Of a DNA stretch of 6,982 bases, positions 1 through 4,785 are shown piece after piece. This DNA comes from an uncultured Flavobacterium sp. (GTDB lineage: Bacteria; Bacteroidota; Bacteroidia; Flavobacteriales; Flavobacteriaceae). The translations under genes were made by a program, and so were the position numbers. The stretch lies in assembly GCA_946886675.1 (NCBI GenBank), contig CAMPIZ010000087.1, positions 1-6,982 on the forward strand. The letters run 5' to 3'. Every line of letters begins with the position of its first letter. The stretch's first letter is position 1. Under the pieces are notes generated by a model. It made no database searches. It was not told the DNA's origin and worked only from the letters and a program-made list of their open reading frames with translations.

Positions 1-143
1 ATGGATGCAAAAGAAAAATCCTTGCTTTGTAACTGCTCAGTAGCTACCACGTGTTGTGTCTCTATATCTGAAATTCCTTCTTCCTGAGCGTAGGCTGAAA
101 TATTTAAAAGAATAAGCAGTAATAAAAAAGCTATCTTTTTCAT
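1..143 (-). CDS. Exported protein of unknown function, N-terminal part only
   Basis: The frame starts with ATG at 143 and runs off the left edge after 47 complete codons. The visible protein opens with MKKIAFLLLLILLNISAYAQ: a lysine pair, a hydrophobic core of about 14 residues, then AYA followed by QEE, which fits a type I signal peptidase site after residue 19. There is no cysteine at the cleavage point, so a lipoprotein is unlikely. The mature part seen (roughly residues 20-47) is polar, with no motif I recognise. It therefore goes to the periplasm, outer membrane or outside; the function cannot be named. It lies 79 bases downstream of thiL on the same strand, but has its own candidate promoter at 162-193, so co-transcription with thiL is possible but not required. 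Confidence 0.8.
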   Translation of the reverse strand, partial: MKKIAFLLLLILLNISAYAQEEGISDIETQHVVATEQLQSKDFSFAS

Positions 144-161
144 TTTGAATGGTTTTAACAA

Positions 162-193
162 TAAAGCTAAAGCTTTTTATTTTAAAACACAAA
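162..193 (-). promoter_or_regulatory. Candidate Bacteroidota promoter for the exported protein gene
   Basis: Read on the minus strand, TTTG (190-193) is followed after 20 bases by TAGCTTTA (162-169), one mismatch from the Bacteroidota -7 consensus TAnnTTTG. The spacing fits the known -33/-7 arrangement. Transcription would begin near 155, giving a leader of about 12 bases before the ATG at 143. The -7 mismatch and AT-rich background keep this tentative. Confidence 0.4.
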
Positions 194-222
194 ACAAGGT
201 GCTTATTGTTTATAAAGTAATA

Positions 223-1278
223 TTACTCATTGTTTTCAGAAAGTGCATTCCATCCCCTCGCTTTTAAAGGGATTTTAGTATTGGCACGTGTAATAAGATG
301 AATGCCTTCGCTTTGTGTTGTCATGTGGCCTATAACCGTAAAGTTAGGGTTGGCTTTCAGCTTGTCATAATCACTTTGCTTAACGGTAAACAGCAGTTCA
401 TAATCCTCCCCGCCGTTTATGGCCACTGTGGTACTGTCTATATCAAACTCCTCTGTTACATTTATTAACTGAGGGTCTATTGGTATTTTTTCTTCATAGA
501 GGTTACAGCCCACCCCGCTGCTTTTGCAGATATGGATAATCTCAGACGACAATCCGTCTGAAACATCAATCATGGCTGTAGGCTTTATTTCAAGGGCTTT
601 TAAAAGCTCTTTTACATCCTTGCGTGCTTCAGGCTTCAGTTGGCGCTCTATTAGGTAAGTGTAAGCGTCTAAATCAGGCTGGTTATTTGGGTTCACTTTG
701 AAAACTTCTTTTTCCCTTTCAAGTACCTGAAGCCCCATATATGCCGAACCTACATCTCCGGTTACCACAAGCAGGTCGTTATCATTAGCACCGTTGCGGT
801 ACACAATGTCTTCCGCATCAGCTTCGCCTATGGCTGTAATGGTTATTATCATTCCTTTTTGTGATGAGGTAGTATCACCACCCACAATATCTACATCATA
901 TATTTTTGCAGCAAGCTTAATGCCTTCGTACAGTTCATCCAATGCCTCAACCGGAAAACGGTTAGAAACCGCCAGCGAAACCGTAATTTGCGTAGGCTTT
1001 GCATTCATAGCACAAATGTCGCTGACATTCACTACTACAGCTTTATATCCCAAATGTTTTAACGGCATATAAGCCAGGTCAAAATGAACGCCCTCCACAA
1101 GCAAATCTGTAGAAACAACCACTTTTTTATCCTTAAAATCAAGTACGGCAGCGTCGTCACCTATACCGGTAAGGGTAGAAGGCTGTTTAATTTCTATATT
1201 CTTTGTGAGATGGTCTATTAGTCCGAATTCGCCAAGCTGACCTAAATCAGTGCGTTGTTGGTTCTTATCTTCTATCAT
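223..1278 (-). CDS. thiL: Thiamine-monophosphate kinase ThiL
   Basis: ThiL phosphorylates thiamine monophosphate with ATP to give thiamine diphosphate, the last step of cofactor synthesis, in the cytosol. The 351-residue protein has the usual family length and layout: GIGDDAAV (residues 38-45, metal/nucleotide-binding aspartates), STDLLVEGVHF (56-66), NVSDICAMNAKP (84-95), VGGDTT (132-137), VTGDVGSAYMG (172-182), IDVSDGL (237-243) and GGEDYELLF (289-297). These place it in the PurM/SelD/HypE/ThiL fold family, and the ordered set is specific to ThiL. A frame extends nine codons upstream to a TTG at 1305, but the ATG at 1278 is the better start: it begins MIEDKNQQRT, and the -7 element at 1323-1330 would start transcription only about a dozen bases before the TTG. 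No thi pathway gene or TPP riboswitch is adjacent, so it appears to be a single-gene unit. Confidence 0.96.
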   Translation of the reverse strand: MIEDKNQQRTDLGQLGEFGLIDHLTKNIEIKQPSTLTGIGDDAAVLDFKDKKVVVSTDLLVEGVHFDLAYMPLKHLGYKAVVVNVSDICAMNAKPTQITVSLAVSNRFPVEALDELYEGIKLAAKIYDVDIVGGDTTSSQKGMIITITAIGEADAEDIVYRNGANDNDLLVVTGDVGSAYMGLQVLEREKEVFKVNPNNQPDLDAYTYLIERQLKPEARKDVKELLKALEIKPTAMIDVSDGLSSEIIHICKSSGVGCNLYEEKIPIDPQLINVTEEFDIDSTTVAINGGEDYELLFTVKQSDYDKLKANPNFTVIGHMTTQSEGIHLITRANTKIPLKARGWNALSENNE

Positions 1279-1322
1279 TTTTTTGGGTTCTGAGGTTCTT
1301 AGCAACTAAGTTTCTGAGTCTG

Positions 1323-1330
1323 CAAAGTTA
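1323..1330 (-). promoter_or_regulatory. Candidate -7 promoter element of thiL
   Basis: On the minus strand the bases read TAACTTTG, an exact match to the Bacteroidota -7 consensus TAnnTTTG. No TTG or TTTG is found 17-23 bases upstream, so the -33 half is missing or degenerate. Transcription would start near 1316, leaving a leader of about 38 bases before the ATG at 1278. Confidence 0.5.
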
Positions 1331-1370
1331 CGATTTAGAAGTCATAAGTTCAGGGTTTAAAGCAAAAGTC

Positions 1371-1808
1371 TTAAGCGTGATTGCTACACATTTCCGGTTC
1401 TTCTTCTATCTTCTGCCAAAAAGTAATAATTTCTTCCAGATTTTCTTTTAAATGCGCAAGGTTAGGAGTTTTATGAAAGTATCCCTGTATATCACGCTTA
1501 AAGGCCTCTTCTATGCTATAGCCGTTGCCCACCGTTGTAAAAAATATATAAGGTCTTGTTTTTTTCTTTAGGTAAGGATCTTTAAGTATTTCATCACGCA
1601 GCTCAAAGCCATTCATTTTTGGCATGTTGATGTCGGAAATAATCATAAAAGGCTGCATCTGTTCCTGCTTTAAAAACGGAATTGCTTTTGTGCTGTCATT
1701 TATAAATACTATTTCGTTGGGAAGGTTAAGGCTTTCAAGCACCTCACCAAAAATCAGCCTGTCATCCTCATCATCTTCTATTATAATTATTGGGCCTTCT
1801 TTTTTCAT
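1371..1808 (-). CDS. Single-domain response regulator (CheY-like receiver)
   Basis: The 145-residue protein is one receiver domain with no DNA-binding or enzymatic output domain. Visible landmarks are the acidic pocket IIEDDEDD (residues 9-16), the phospho-acceptor D59 in SDINMPKMNG, the switch threonines in FFTTVGN (T91/T92), and the conserved lysine K113 in YFHKTP. All residues needed for phosphorylation are present. The C-terminus ends in an acidic tail (KIEEEPEM). Proteins of this short type are common in Bacteroidota and usually pass phosphate to, or bind, a partner kinase or target protein; neither kinase nor target is encoded nearby. An in-frame TTG lies 24 bases upstream at 1832, but it overlaps the -7 promoter element, so the ATG at 1808 is chosen. 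It lies 92 bases upstream of thiL in the same direction; I see no convincing terminator between them. Confidence 0.93.
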   Translation of the reverse strand: MKKEGPIIIIEDDEDDRLIFGEVLESLNLPNEIVFINDSTKAIPFLKQEQMQPFMIISDINMPKMNGFELRDEILKDPYLKKKTRPYIFFTTVGNGYSIEEAFKRDIQGYFHKTPNLAHLKENLEEIITFWQKIEEEPEMCSNHA

Positions 1809-1829
1809 GGATTCAAATTTTTTGCAGTG

Positions 1830-1837
1830 CAAAAGTA
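1830..1837 (-). promoter_or_regulatory. Candidate -7 promoter element of the response regulator gene
   Basis: On the minus strand the bases read TACTTTTG, an exact TAnnTTTG match, followed by an A-rich stretch and the ATG at 1808. Transcription would start around 1823, giving a leader near 15 bases. There is no matching TTTG at the expected -33 position. The last three bases of the element form the TTG that could be mistaken for the start codon. Confidence 0.5.
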
Positions 1838-1945
1838 TAGCCCGGCATTTAGAAATACACGAAGATTAGGCTTTTGCTAACATAAAAGAGTTATAAAAAT
1901 TGAGTCTAAAGGAAAAAGTTGCAAAGTCTTAAAGTGAGTTTCGTG

Positions 1946-1981
1946 TCATTGCGAGCGTAGTGCAACAAAGCTCGGCAATCT
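1946..1981. repeat. Palindromic repeat TCATTGCGAG...GCAATCT, copy 1
   Basis: The element opens with TCATTGCGAG and closes with CTCGGCAATCT. ATTGC pairs with GCAAT and GAG with CTC, leaving one unpaired G, so it can form an imperfect hairpin with a 15-base loop. The same ends recur at 2196-2225 with a different middle, which marks it as a repeat family and not a gene-specific structure. Confidence 0.7.
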
Positions 1982-2018
1982 GTTTGTTGTTAGGCTCTCT
2001 TCTTTGAGAGTTATCTCA

Positions 2019-2042
2019 TTCTTTTGTCTTGAAACAAAAGAA
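2019..2042. repeat. Perfect hairpin with 9-bp stem
   Basis: TTCTTTTGT (2019-2027) and ACAAAAGAA (2034-2042) are exact inverted copies around the six-base loop CTTGAA. No T-tract follows on either strand, and no gene ends here, so a terminator role is unlikely. The hairpin looks like the outer part of a larger dispersed repeat that continues to about 2190. Confidence 0.6.
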
Positions 2043-2096
2043 CCAAAATTCAAGGCTCTAACTCCTTAGGCTAAAAATTATGGGATTCGGCTAAAC

Positions 2097-2128
2097 CATC
2101 CGAACTCGCTGCGCTCAAACAGCGGATG
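2097..2128. repeat. Inverted repeat CATCCG...CGGATG
   Basis: CATCCG (2097-2102) and CGGATG (2123-2128) form a six-base-pair stem. An alternative pairing adds GCTG with CAGC inside and bulges six bases. It sits in the same repeat block as the hairpin at 2019-2042 and is probably part of one composite element. Confidence 0.5.
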
Positions 2129-2195
2129 CTTTTTAACGCCTCATTTATAATTTTCTTTACGCCACAGAGTTTAATGCCGTTGCCGTTTGTGTGTA

Positions 2196-2225
2196 TCATT
2201 GCGAGGAGGAACGACGCGGCAATCT
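2196..2225. repeat. Palindromic repeat TCATTGCGAG...GCAATCT, copy 2
   Basis: Same outer sequences as 1946-1981: the first ten bases and the last seven are identical, while the middle is shorter (GAGGAACGACGCG in place of the copy 1 centre). ATTGC/GCAAT forms the base of a hairpin. Two copies about 215 bases apart in one spacer support a dispersed palindromic family. Confidence 0.7.
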
Positions 2226-2243
2226 TTTTAGTATCTGATGAGG

Positions 2244-2276
2244 TTCCCCTCTTGAGAGGTGGTAGGGGTGTGTTAA
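2244..2276. repeat. Repeat CCCCTCTTGAGAGG with AGGGGTGTG tail
   Basis: CCTCT and AGAGG form a small stem at 2248-2259, followed by TGGTAGGGGTGTGTTAA. Read on the minus strand it encodes NTPLPPLKRG, a peptide string that I recall from spurious hypothetical proteins in Bacteroidota genomes. I read it as a dispersed non-coding repeat. Only one copy is present in this window, so the repeat status rests on recall. Confidence 0.45.
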
Positions 2277-2299
2277 CCATTGTAAAATTTAGATTGAAA

Positions 2300-2340
2300 A
2301 TTGAGATGTCTCCTGCGGTCGACATGACAACAATCTCAAT
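2300..2340. repeat. Nested inverted repeat
   Basis: ATTGAGAT (2300-2307) is matched exactly by ATCTCAAT (2333-2340). Inside it, ATGTC (2306-2310) is matched by GACAT (2321-2325). On the minus strand the core reads TGTCATGTCGACCGCAGGAG, close to a TGTCATGTCGAGCGCAGT-type repeat that I recall from flavobacterial spacers. The nested layout suggests a small structured element lying just beyond the lepA terminator. Confidence 0.55.
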
Positions 2341-2349
2341 AATTAGTAA

Positions 2350-2380
2350 AAACAAAAAACCCGGCACATCCGTACCGGGT
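2350..2380 (-). terminator. Intrinsic terminator of lepA
   Basis: ACCCGG (2359-2364) pairs with CCGGGT (2375-2380), and the stem continues past one mismatch with two further pairs to a four-base loop. On the minus strand the stem is followed at once by a T-rich tract (bases 2350-2358, TTTTTGTTT), the standard form of an intrinsic terminator. It lies 37 bases past the lepA stop codon. There is no comparable T-tract on the plus strand. Confidence 0.85.
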
Positions 2381-2416
2381 CTTTCTATCTTAATACTTTG
2401 TACTCAATACTTAATA

Positions 2417-4213
2417 CTAATCATTTAATTTAAGTACTGCCATAAACGCTTCCTGTGGTATCTCTACATTACCTACCTGGCGCATACGCTTTTTACCTTT
2501 CTTCTGCTTTTCAAGTAGCTTACGTTTACGCGAGATATCACCACCATAACATTTTGCGGTAACGTCCTTACGAAGGGCTTTAACGGTTTCCCTTGATATT
2601 ACTTTAACCCCTATAGCGGCCTGAATAGGAATATCAAACTGCTGGCGCGGTATAAGCTCCTTAAGCTTCTCACACATCTTTTTACCGATGTTGTAAGCGT
2701 TATCCTCGTGGATAAGTGCCGAAAGTGCATCAACCGGCTGGGCATTAAGGAGTACATCAAGACGAACCAGTTTAGATGTACGCATTCCTATAGGGTGATA
2801 ATCAAATGAAGCATATCCTTTCGACACGGTTTTAAGCCTGTCATAAAAGTCAAATACAATTTCGGCAAGCGGCATATCAAAAGTAAGCTCCACACGCTCT
2901 GTAGTAAGATAAGTCTGGTTTGTAATAAGGCCGCGCTTTTCAATACACAGGCTCATTACGTTACCCACAAAGTCGCTCTTTGTAATAATAGTCGCTTTAA
3001 TATATGGCTCTTCTACATGATCCAATTTGGATGGCTCAGGCAGATCGGAAGGATTGTTTACTATAATTGCTTTTTCCGGCTCTTTTTTGGTATAGGCGTG
3101 GTACGATACGTTTGGTACGGTAGTAATTACCGTCATGTCAAACTCACGCTCTAAACGTTCCTGGATAATTTCCATGTGAAGCATTCCTAAGAATCCGCAT
3201 CGGAAACCAAAACCAAGTGCGGCAGAACTTTCCGGGGCAAAAACCAGGGAAGCATCATTTAGCTGAAGTTTTTCCATAGAGTTTCTCAACTCCTCATAAT
3301 CTTCAGTATCCACAGGATAGATTCCCGCAAAAACCATCGGTTTTACGTTTTCAAAACCGGCAATCATATTTTGAGTTGGCGTTTTGGCATCAGTAACGGT
3401 ATCACCCACTTTTACCTCACGCGCTTCTTTTATTCCCGATATAAGGTAACCTACGTCGCCCGTTTTAATTTCCTGTTTAGGAACCTGGTTAAGTTTAAGC
3501 GTACCTATTTCGTCGGCAAAATACTCTTTGCCAGTAGCCATAAACTTAATTTTCTGCCCTTTTGATATAGACCCGTTTATTACCCTGAATATAACTTCAA
3601 TGCCACGGAAAGGGTTGTAAACAGAGTCGAATATAAGTGCCTGTAATGGTTCTTCAGGATCACCTTTTGGAGCAGGTATACGCTCTATAATAGCTTCCAG
3701 TATTTTGTCTACACCAAGCCCGGTCTTACCGCTGGCGGGTATAATGTCTTCCAGCCTGCAGCCTAAAAGGTCAACAATATCATCGCTCACCTCTTCCGGG
3801 TTAGCACTTGGAAGGTCAATTTTATTAAGTACCGGAATAATTTCCAGATCGTTCTCTAACGCTAAGTATAAATTAGATATGGTTTGTGCCTGTATGCTTT
3901 GTGCAGCGTCTACAATTAAAAGTGCGCCTTCGCAAGCGGCTATAGATCGGGAAACCTCGTATGAAAAGTCTACGTGTCCCGGGGTGTCAATAAGGTTAAG
4001 GGTATATTTTTCGCCATTGTGCATGTAATCCATTTGTATGGCGTGACTCTTAATAGTAATGCCCCTTTCACGCTCCAGGTCCATATTGTCCAGAAGCTGT
4101 GCCTGCTGCTCACGCGCTGTTACGGTTTGTGTAGCATCGAGAAGCCTGTCTGCCAGGGTACTTTTACCATGGTCAATATGGGCAATAATGCAAAAGTTCC
4201 TAATATTCTTCAT
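2417..4213 (-). CDS. lepA: Elongation factor 4 (LepA), ribosome back-translocase GTPase
   Basis: EF4 is a ribosome-bound GTPase acting in translation and ribosome assembly; it can back-translocate stalled ribosomes in vitro. The 598-residue protein is full length for the family. The GTPase motifs are complete: G1 AHIDHGKST (residues 11-19), G2 RGITI (50-54), G3 DTPGH (76-80), G4 NKID (130-133) and G5 ASGKT (160-164). Downstream come the beta-barrel and the EF-G-like domains, and the C-terminus carries the EF4-specific [12 protein letters not shown] and the basic [13 protein letters not shown] followed by VEIPQEAF. It lacks the EF-G domain IV, which separates it from EF-G. The start at 4213 ([19 protein letters not shown]) is the canonical family start. 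It is a single-gene unit with its own promoter and terminator; no signal peptidase gene lepB is adjacent. Confidence 0.99.
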   Translation of the reverse strand: MKNIRNFCIIAHIDHGKSTLADRLLDATQTVTAREQQAQLLDNMDLERERGITIKSHAIQMDYMHNGEKYTLNLIDTPGHVDFSYEVSRSIAACEGALLIVDAAQSIQAQTISNLYLALENDLEIIPVLNKIDLPSANPEEVSDDIVDLLGCRLEDIIPASGKTGLGVDKILEAIIERIPAPKGDPEEPLQALIFDSVYNPFRGIEVIFRVINGSISKGQKIKFMATGKEYFADEIGTLKLNQVPKQEIKTGDVGYLISGIKEAREVKVGDTVTDAKTPTQNMIAGFENVKPMVFAGIYPVDTEDYEELRNSMEKLQLNDASLVFAPESSAALGFGFRCGFLGMLHMEIIQERLEREFDMTVITTVPNVSYHAYTKKEPEKAIIVNNPSDLPEPSKLDHVEEPYIKATIITKSDFVGNVMSLCIEKRGLITNQTYLTTERVELTFDMPLAEIVFDFYDRLKTVSKGYASFDYHPIGMRTSKLVRLDVLLNAQPVDALSALIHEDNAYNIGKKMCEKLKELIPRQQFDIPIQAAIGVKVISRETVKALRKDVTAKCYGGDISRKRKLLEKQKKGKKRMRQVGNVEIPQEAFMAVLKLND

Positions 4214-4300
4214 CTTCGTTCAGTATCAGTTTGTAATACCCTTTTGGCCTCCTGCATCAGGTATTTATGTGGCTATTAGTAAAGGTAGTAAATTAATCGG

Positions 4301-4330
4301 CAAATATAGTCAAAGTTAGCAAGTTGCAAA
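4301..4330 (-). promoter_or_regulatory. Promoter of lepA, with a second overlapping -7 element
   Basis: On the minus strand TTTG (4327-4330) is followed after 18 bases by TATATTTG (4301-4308), an exact TAnnTTTG match with suitable spacing; this is the most complete promoter in the window. Two bases further upstream lies a second exact element, TAACTTTG (4311-4318), which has no -33 partner. Starting near 4294, the transcript would have a leader of about 80 bases, longer than that of the other genes here. The leader holds a small CCTG/CAGG hairpin but no riboswitch I recognise. Confidence 0.65.
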
Positions 4331-4347
4331 GCAGGATTTCCATAAAT

Positions 4348-4381
4348 AAAAAACAGCACATATAGTGGGCAATATGTGCTG
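4348..4381 (-). terminator. Intrinsic terminator, minus strand, no assigned gene
   Basis: CAGCACATAT (4354-4363) and ATATGTGCTG (4372-4381) form a perfect 10-bp stem around an eight-base loop. On the minus strand it is followed directly by six T residues (4348-4353) and more T-rich sequence; on the plus strand there is no T-tract. It must therefore end a leftward transcript that starts within 4382-4785, where no ordinary gene exists. It also shields the lepA promoter from read-through. Confidence 0.8.
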
Positions 4382-4392
4382 AATAGCGGGAT

Positions 4393-4400
4393 TAATTTTG
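4393..4400 (+). promoter_or_regulatory. Candidate plus-strand -7 element
   Basis: TAATTTTG matches TAnnTTTG exactly and is followed by CAAACACAAAAT, very like the dusB promoter region (TAATTTTG then CACAAAAT). An ATG at 4419 opens a frame of only 12 codons (MDRPMEAYLPRP) ending at 4457. No -33 element is seen. It may be a fortuitous match or the start of a small plus-strand RNA. Confidence 0.25.
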
Positions 4401-4416
4401 CAAACACAAAATATTT

Positions 4417-4494
4417 TTATGGATAGGCCGATGGAGGCATATCTGCCGCGGCCATAGTGGTAACAAATATTTTATTTATGGTTTGGGTATTCAA
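4417..4494 (-). CDS. Very short open frame, possible microprotein (weak)
   Basis: From a TTG at 4494 the frame gives 25 residues containing NKIFVTTMAAADMPPSAYP. An internal ATG at 4455 would give 12 residues (MAAADMPPSAYP). I recognise no family. Points in favour: the 3' half is a GC-rich patch standing out from AT-rich surroundings, and the frame closes about 36 bases before the terminator stem at 4354-4381. Points against: no good start codon for the longer form, no exact -7 element in front (TACTTTTTTG has two T too many), and a length that chance explains easily. The opposite strand has a 12-codon frame over the same patch. Treat as a candidate only. Confidence 0.2.
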   Translation of the reverse strand: MNTQTINKIFVTTMAAADMPPSAYP

Positions 4495-4539
4495 AAAAGT
4501 ATATACGTAAAACTAGTAGGGGATGGATTTAAAAATTTT

Positions 4540-4573
4540 AAAAAAAAAGCACATGCTTTTGGGTTGCATGTGC
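4540..4573 (-). terminator. Intrinsic terminator, minus strand, no assigned gene
   Basis: GCACATGC (4549-4556) and GCATGTGC (4566-4573) form a perfect 8-bp stem with a nine-base loop. On the minus strand nine T residues follow immediately (4540-4548). On the plus strand the nearest T-tract starts eight bases after the stem, so leftward termination is the better reading. It lies 13 bases past the stop of the short frame at 4587-4667 and about 90 bases past the -7 element at 4665-4672, outlining a compact transcription unit. Confidence 0.8.
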
Positions 4574-4586
4574 CTGAGGTAATTTT

Positions 4587-4667
4587 TTAGGTGTGCAATA
4601 GCTGCTTAATTATGTCTTTGGGGGCGGGGACATAACCGATAACTATTGTTTCATTTGGATGAGGCAA
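4587..4667 (-). CDS. Very short open frame, possible microprotein (weak)
   Basis: The frame from TTG at 4667 to TAA at 4587-4589 encodes 26 residues ending VIGYVPAPKDIIKQLLHT. It belongs to no family I know and has no signal peptide or obvious membrane segment. It is closed upstream by a stop codon four codons before the TTG, and contains no ATG in frame; the only nearby ATG (in the +1 frame) gives MKQ and a stop. The TTG is itself the end of a -7 element, which argues against its use as a start. In favour are the compact unit formed with the promoter element and the terminator, and the plausible amino-acid composition. A non-coding small RNA of roughly 115 bases is at least as likely. Confidence 0.2.
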   Translation of the reverse strand: MPHPNETIVIGYVPAPKDIIKQLLHT

Positions 4668-4672
4668 ATGTA
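4665..4672 (-). promoter_or_regulatory. Candidate -7 element of a short minus-strand transcript
   Basis: On the minus strand the bases read TACATTTG, an exact TAnnTTTG match. There is no TTG or TTTG at the proper -33 distance. Transcription starting near 4658 would run about 115 bases to the terminator at 4540-4573. The downstream terminator raises the chance that this element is used. Confidence 0.4.
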
Positions 4673-4771
4673 TGTCGGGTTAGAGGCTTTTTTTAAGCTT
4701 GTCAATTCTAAAAACTTATACCTTCATCGAGGTTCCCTATGGCTGCAATTATCCATATTATTAAAATGTTG

Positions 4772-4779
4772 TAATTTTG
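4772..4779 (+). promoter_or_regulatory. Candidate -7 promoter element of dusB
   Basis: TAATTTTG matches TAnnTTTG exactly and lies six bases before the ATG at 4786. Transcription would start at or very near that ATG, so the dusB message would be leaderless or nearly so. No -33 TTTG is visible at 17-23 bases upstream. Confidence 0.55.
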
Positions 4780-4785
4780 CACAAA

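Larger units (their letters stand above)
1838..2345. other. Gene-free spacer filled with short repeats
   Basis: About 500 bases separate the response regulator promoter from the lepA terminator. The first hundred bases (1838-1945) show nothing I can name. From 1946 to 2340 the sequence is an almost continuous series of inverted repeats, listed separately, joined by segments such as 2043-2096 and 2129-2190. A 98-codon frame runs through 2071-2367 on the minus strand, but it simply translates the repeats (for example TPLPPLKRG from the 2246-2276 element) and shows no protein-family features. I recognise several of these segments as resembling dispersed intergenic repeats of Flavobacteriaceae; this is recall, not a search. 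Confidence 0.7.
4331..4771. other. Gene-poor spacer with orphan terminators and -7 elements
   Basis: The 440 bases between the lepA promoter and the dusB promoter hold no family-recognisable gene. They do hold two hairpins with minus-strand T-tracts (4348-4381 and 4540-4573), exact -7 elements on the minus (4665-4672) and plus (4393-4400) strands, a GC-rich patch at 4421-4457 in otherwise AT-rich DNA, and two very short open frames. The arrangement suggests one or two short minus-strand transcripts, as described in the separate entries. I see no tRNA cloverleaf. Confidence 0.6.

Noticed and set aside
158..186. Possible terminator AAAGC-TAAA-GCTTT between thiL and the exported protein gene
   Set aside because: Only a five-base-pair AT-rich stem with poor T-tracts; it overlaps the candidate -7 element and is too weak to call.
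794..1072. 92-codon plus-strand frame inside thiL
   Set aside because: Fully antisense to conserved thiL motifs and without its own promoter or family features.
1279..1370. Possible TPP riboswitch upstream of thiL
   Set aside because: The 92-base gap to the response regulator has no THI-box-like conserved segments, and the predicted leader of about 38 bases is too short to hold one.
1994..2011. CTCTC/GAGAG hairpin read as a terminator
   Set aside because: Five-base-pair stem, no T-tract after it on either strand, and no gene ending nearby.
2071..2367. 98-codon minus-strand frame in the lepA-response regulator spacer
   Set aside because: It reads straight through several inverted repeats and into the lepA terminator hairpin, has no family features, and its peptide strings such as TPLPPLKRG are translations of repeat DNA.
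2126..2428. 100-codon plus-strand frame over the same spacer
   Set aside because: It crosses the repeats, the lepA terminator and the lepA stop codon; no coding character.
4700..4771. Possible tRNA because of a GAGGTTCCC segment resembling a T arm
   Set aside because: No acceptor, D or anticodon arm can be built around it.
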